From assembly GCA_964398985.1 (NCBI GenBank), contig CAYNOS010000011.1:1-58355 (forward strand): a stretch of DNA of 58,355 nt. Reading direction: 5' to 3'. The notes beneath the pieces were generated by a model. It made no database searches. It had not been told where the DNA came from and saw only the letters and a program-made list of their open reading frames with translations. The stretch is from CAYMRL01 sp964398985. Its GTDB lineage: Bacteria; Deinococcota; Deinococci; Deinococcales; Trueperaceae. Position numbers and translations under genes: made by a program. The first letter of the stretch is position 1. Each line of letters starts with the position of its first letter. Shown in pieces: positions 58,334-58,355 of this stretch.

Positions 58334-58355
58334 TGCGGAGGCTAGGCTATCGCAC

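Noticed and set aside
1..58355. CRISPR arrays, insertion sequences, prophage genes, toxin-antitoxin pairs and integrases.
   Set aside because: No direct-repeat arrays, transposases, phage structural genes or recombinases were recognised on either strand.

Overview
This 58 kb, very GC-rich window is compact bacterial chromosome with short intergenic gaps and no phage, insertion sequence, CRISPR array, rRNA or tRNA that I can recognise. The gene content suggests a member of the Deinococcota, probably a Trueperaceae-like lineage. The clues are an archaeal-type aspartyl-tRNA synthetase, the futalosine menaquinone route, an acuABC cluster next to a large TPR ATPase, a BmrCD/TmrAB-like heterodimeric ABC exporter, and a striking number of genes with a TANNNT -10 hexamer 6-8 nt upstream of the start codon (leaderless transcription, as known in Deinococcus). 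The taxonomic call is inference; no marker gene was compared.

Layout. 1-4.8 kb: 5' part of aconitase (acnA, reverse), a divergent winged-helix regulator, a small lipoprotein, thioredoxin, an amidohydrolase (probable aminodeoxyfutalosine deaminase) and mqnC. 4.9-11.6 kb: a 1080-residue P-loop/TPR protein, then acuA-acuB-acuC and a hydroxyisobutyrate-dehydrogenase-family gene, all forward. 11.6-18.4 kb: methyltransferase and quinone oxidoreductase, solitary mreB, a MATE efflux operon with two small membrane proteins, an ankyrin-M23 peptidase fusion, and a LOG protein. 18.4-23.6 kb: HAD phosphatase, mutS2 and long-form pta, all reverse. 23.8-28.5 kb: an RDD protein and then a redox/N-oxide-type island: two divergent operons (DUF1858, cupin, ferredoxin, heme-copper-oxidase-like protein / DUF2249, NnrS-like protein, DUF59) around a single FNR-type box, with a Crp/Fnr regulator beside them. 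28.5-41.8 kb: an MFS transporter, a TPP riboswitch with thiB, and thiP-thiQ-thiN seven kilobases away. Between them lies a reverse-strand block holding a heterodimeric ABC exporter and a glycine betaine (OpuA/ProU-type) transporter. 41.8-55 kb: aquaporin, NUDIX hydrolase, a VWA protein with Ig-like repeats, a cytochrome c pair, aspS, an M20 amidohydrolase, a CsgG-like lipoprotein and an exported 1787-residue VWA protein. 55-58.3 kb: thymidine kinase, a HAD hydrolase and two sugar ABC permeases.

Regulation is the most rewarding part. The heterodimeric exporter has a consensus promoter, a 27-codon leader ORF, a possible antiterminator pairing inside that ORF, and an intrinsic terminator before the first structural gene. 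This is the architecture of ribosome-mediated attenuation. The N-oxide-type island has its FNR-like box at the exact midpoint of two leaderless starts. aspS and the CsgG-like gene are each preceded by a leaderless mini-ORF whose stop codon overlaps their start (ATGA). All of these are readings of the sequence by eye and need computation or experiment to confirm.
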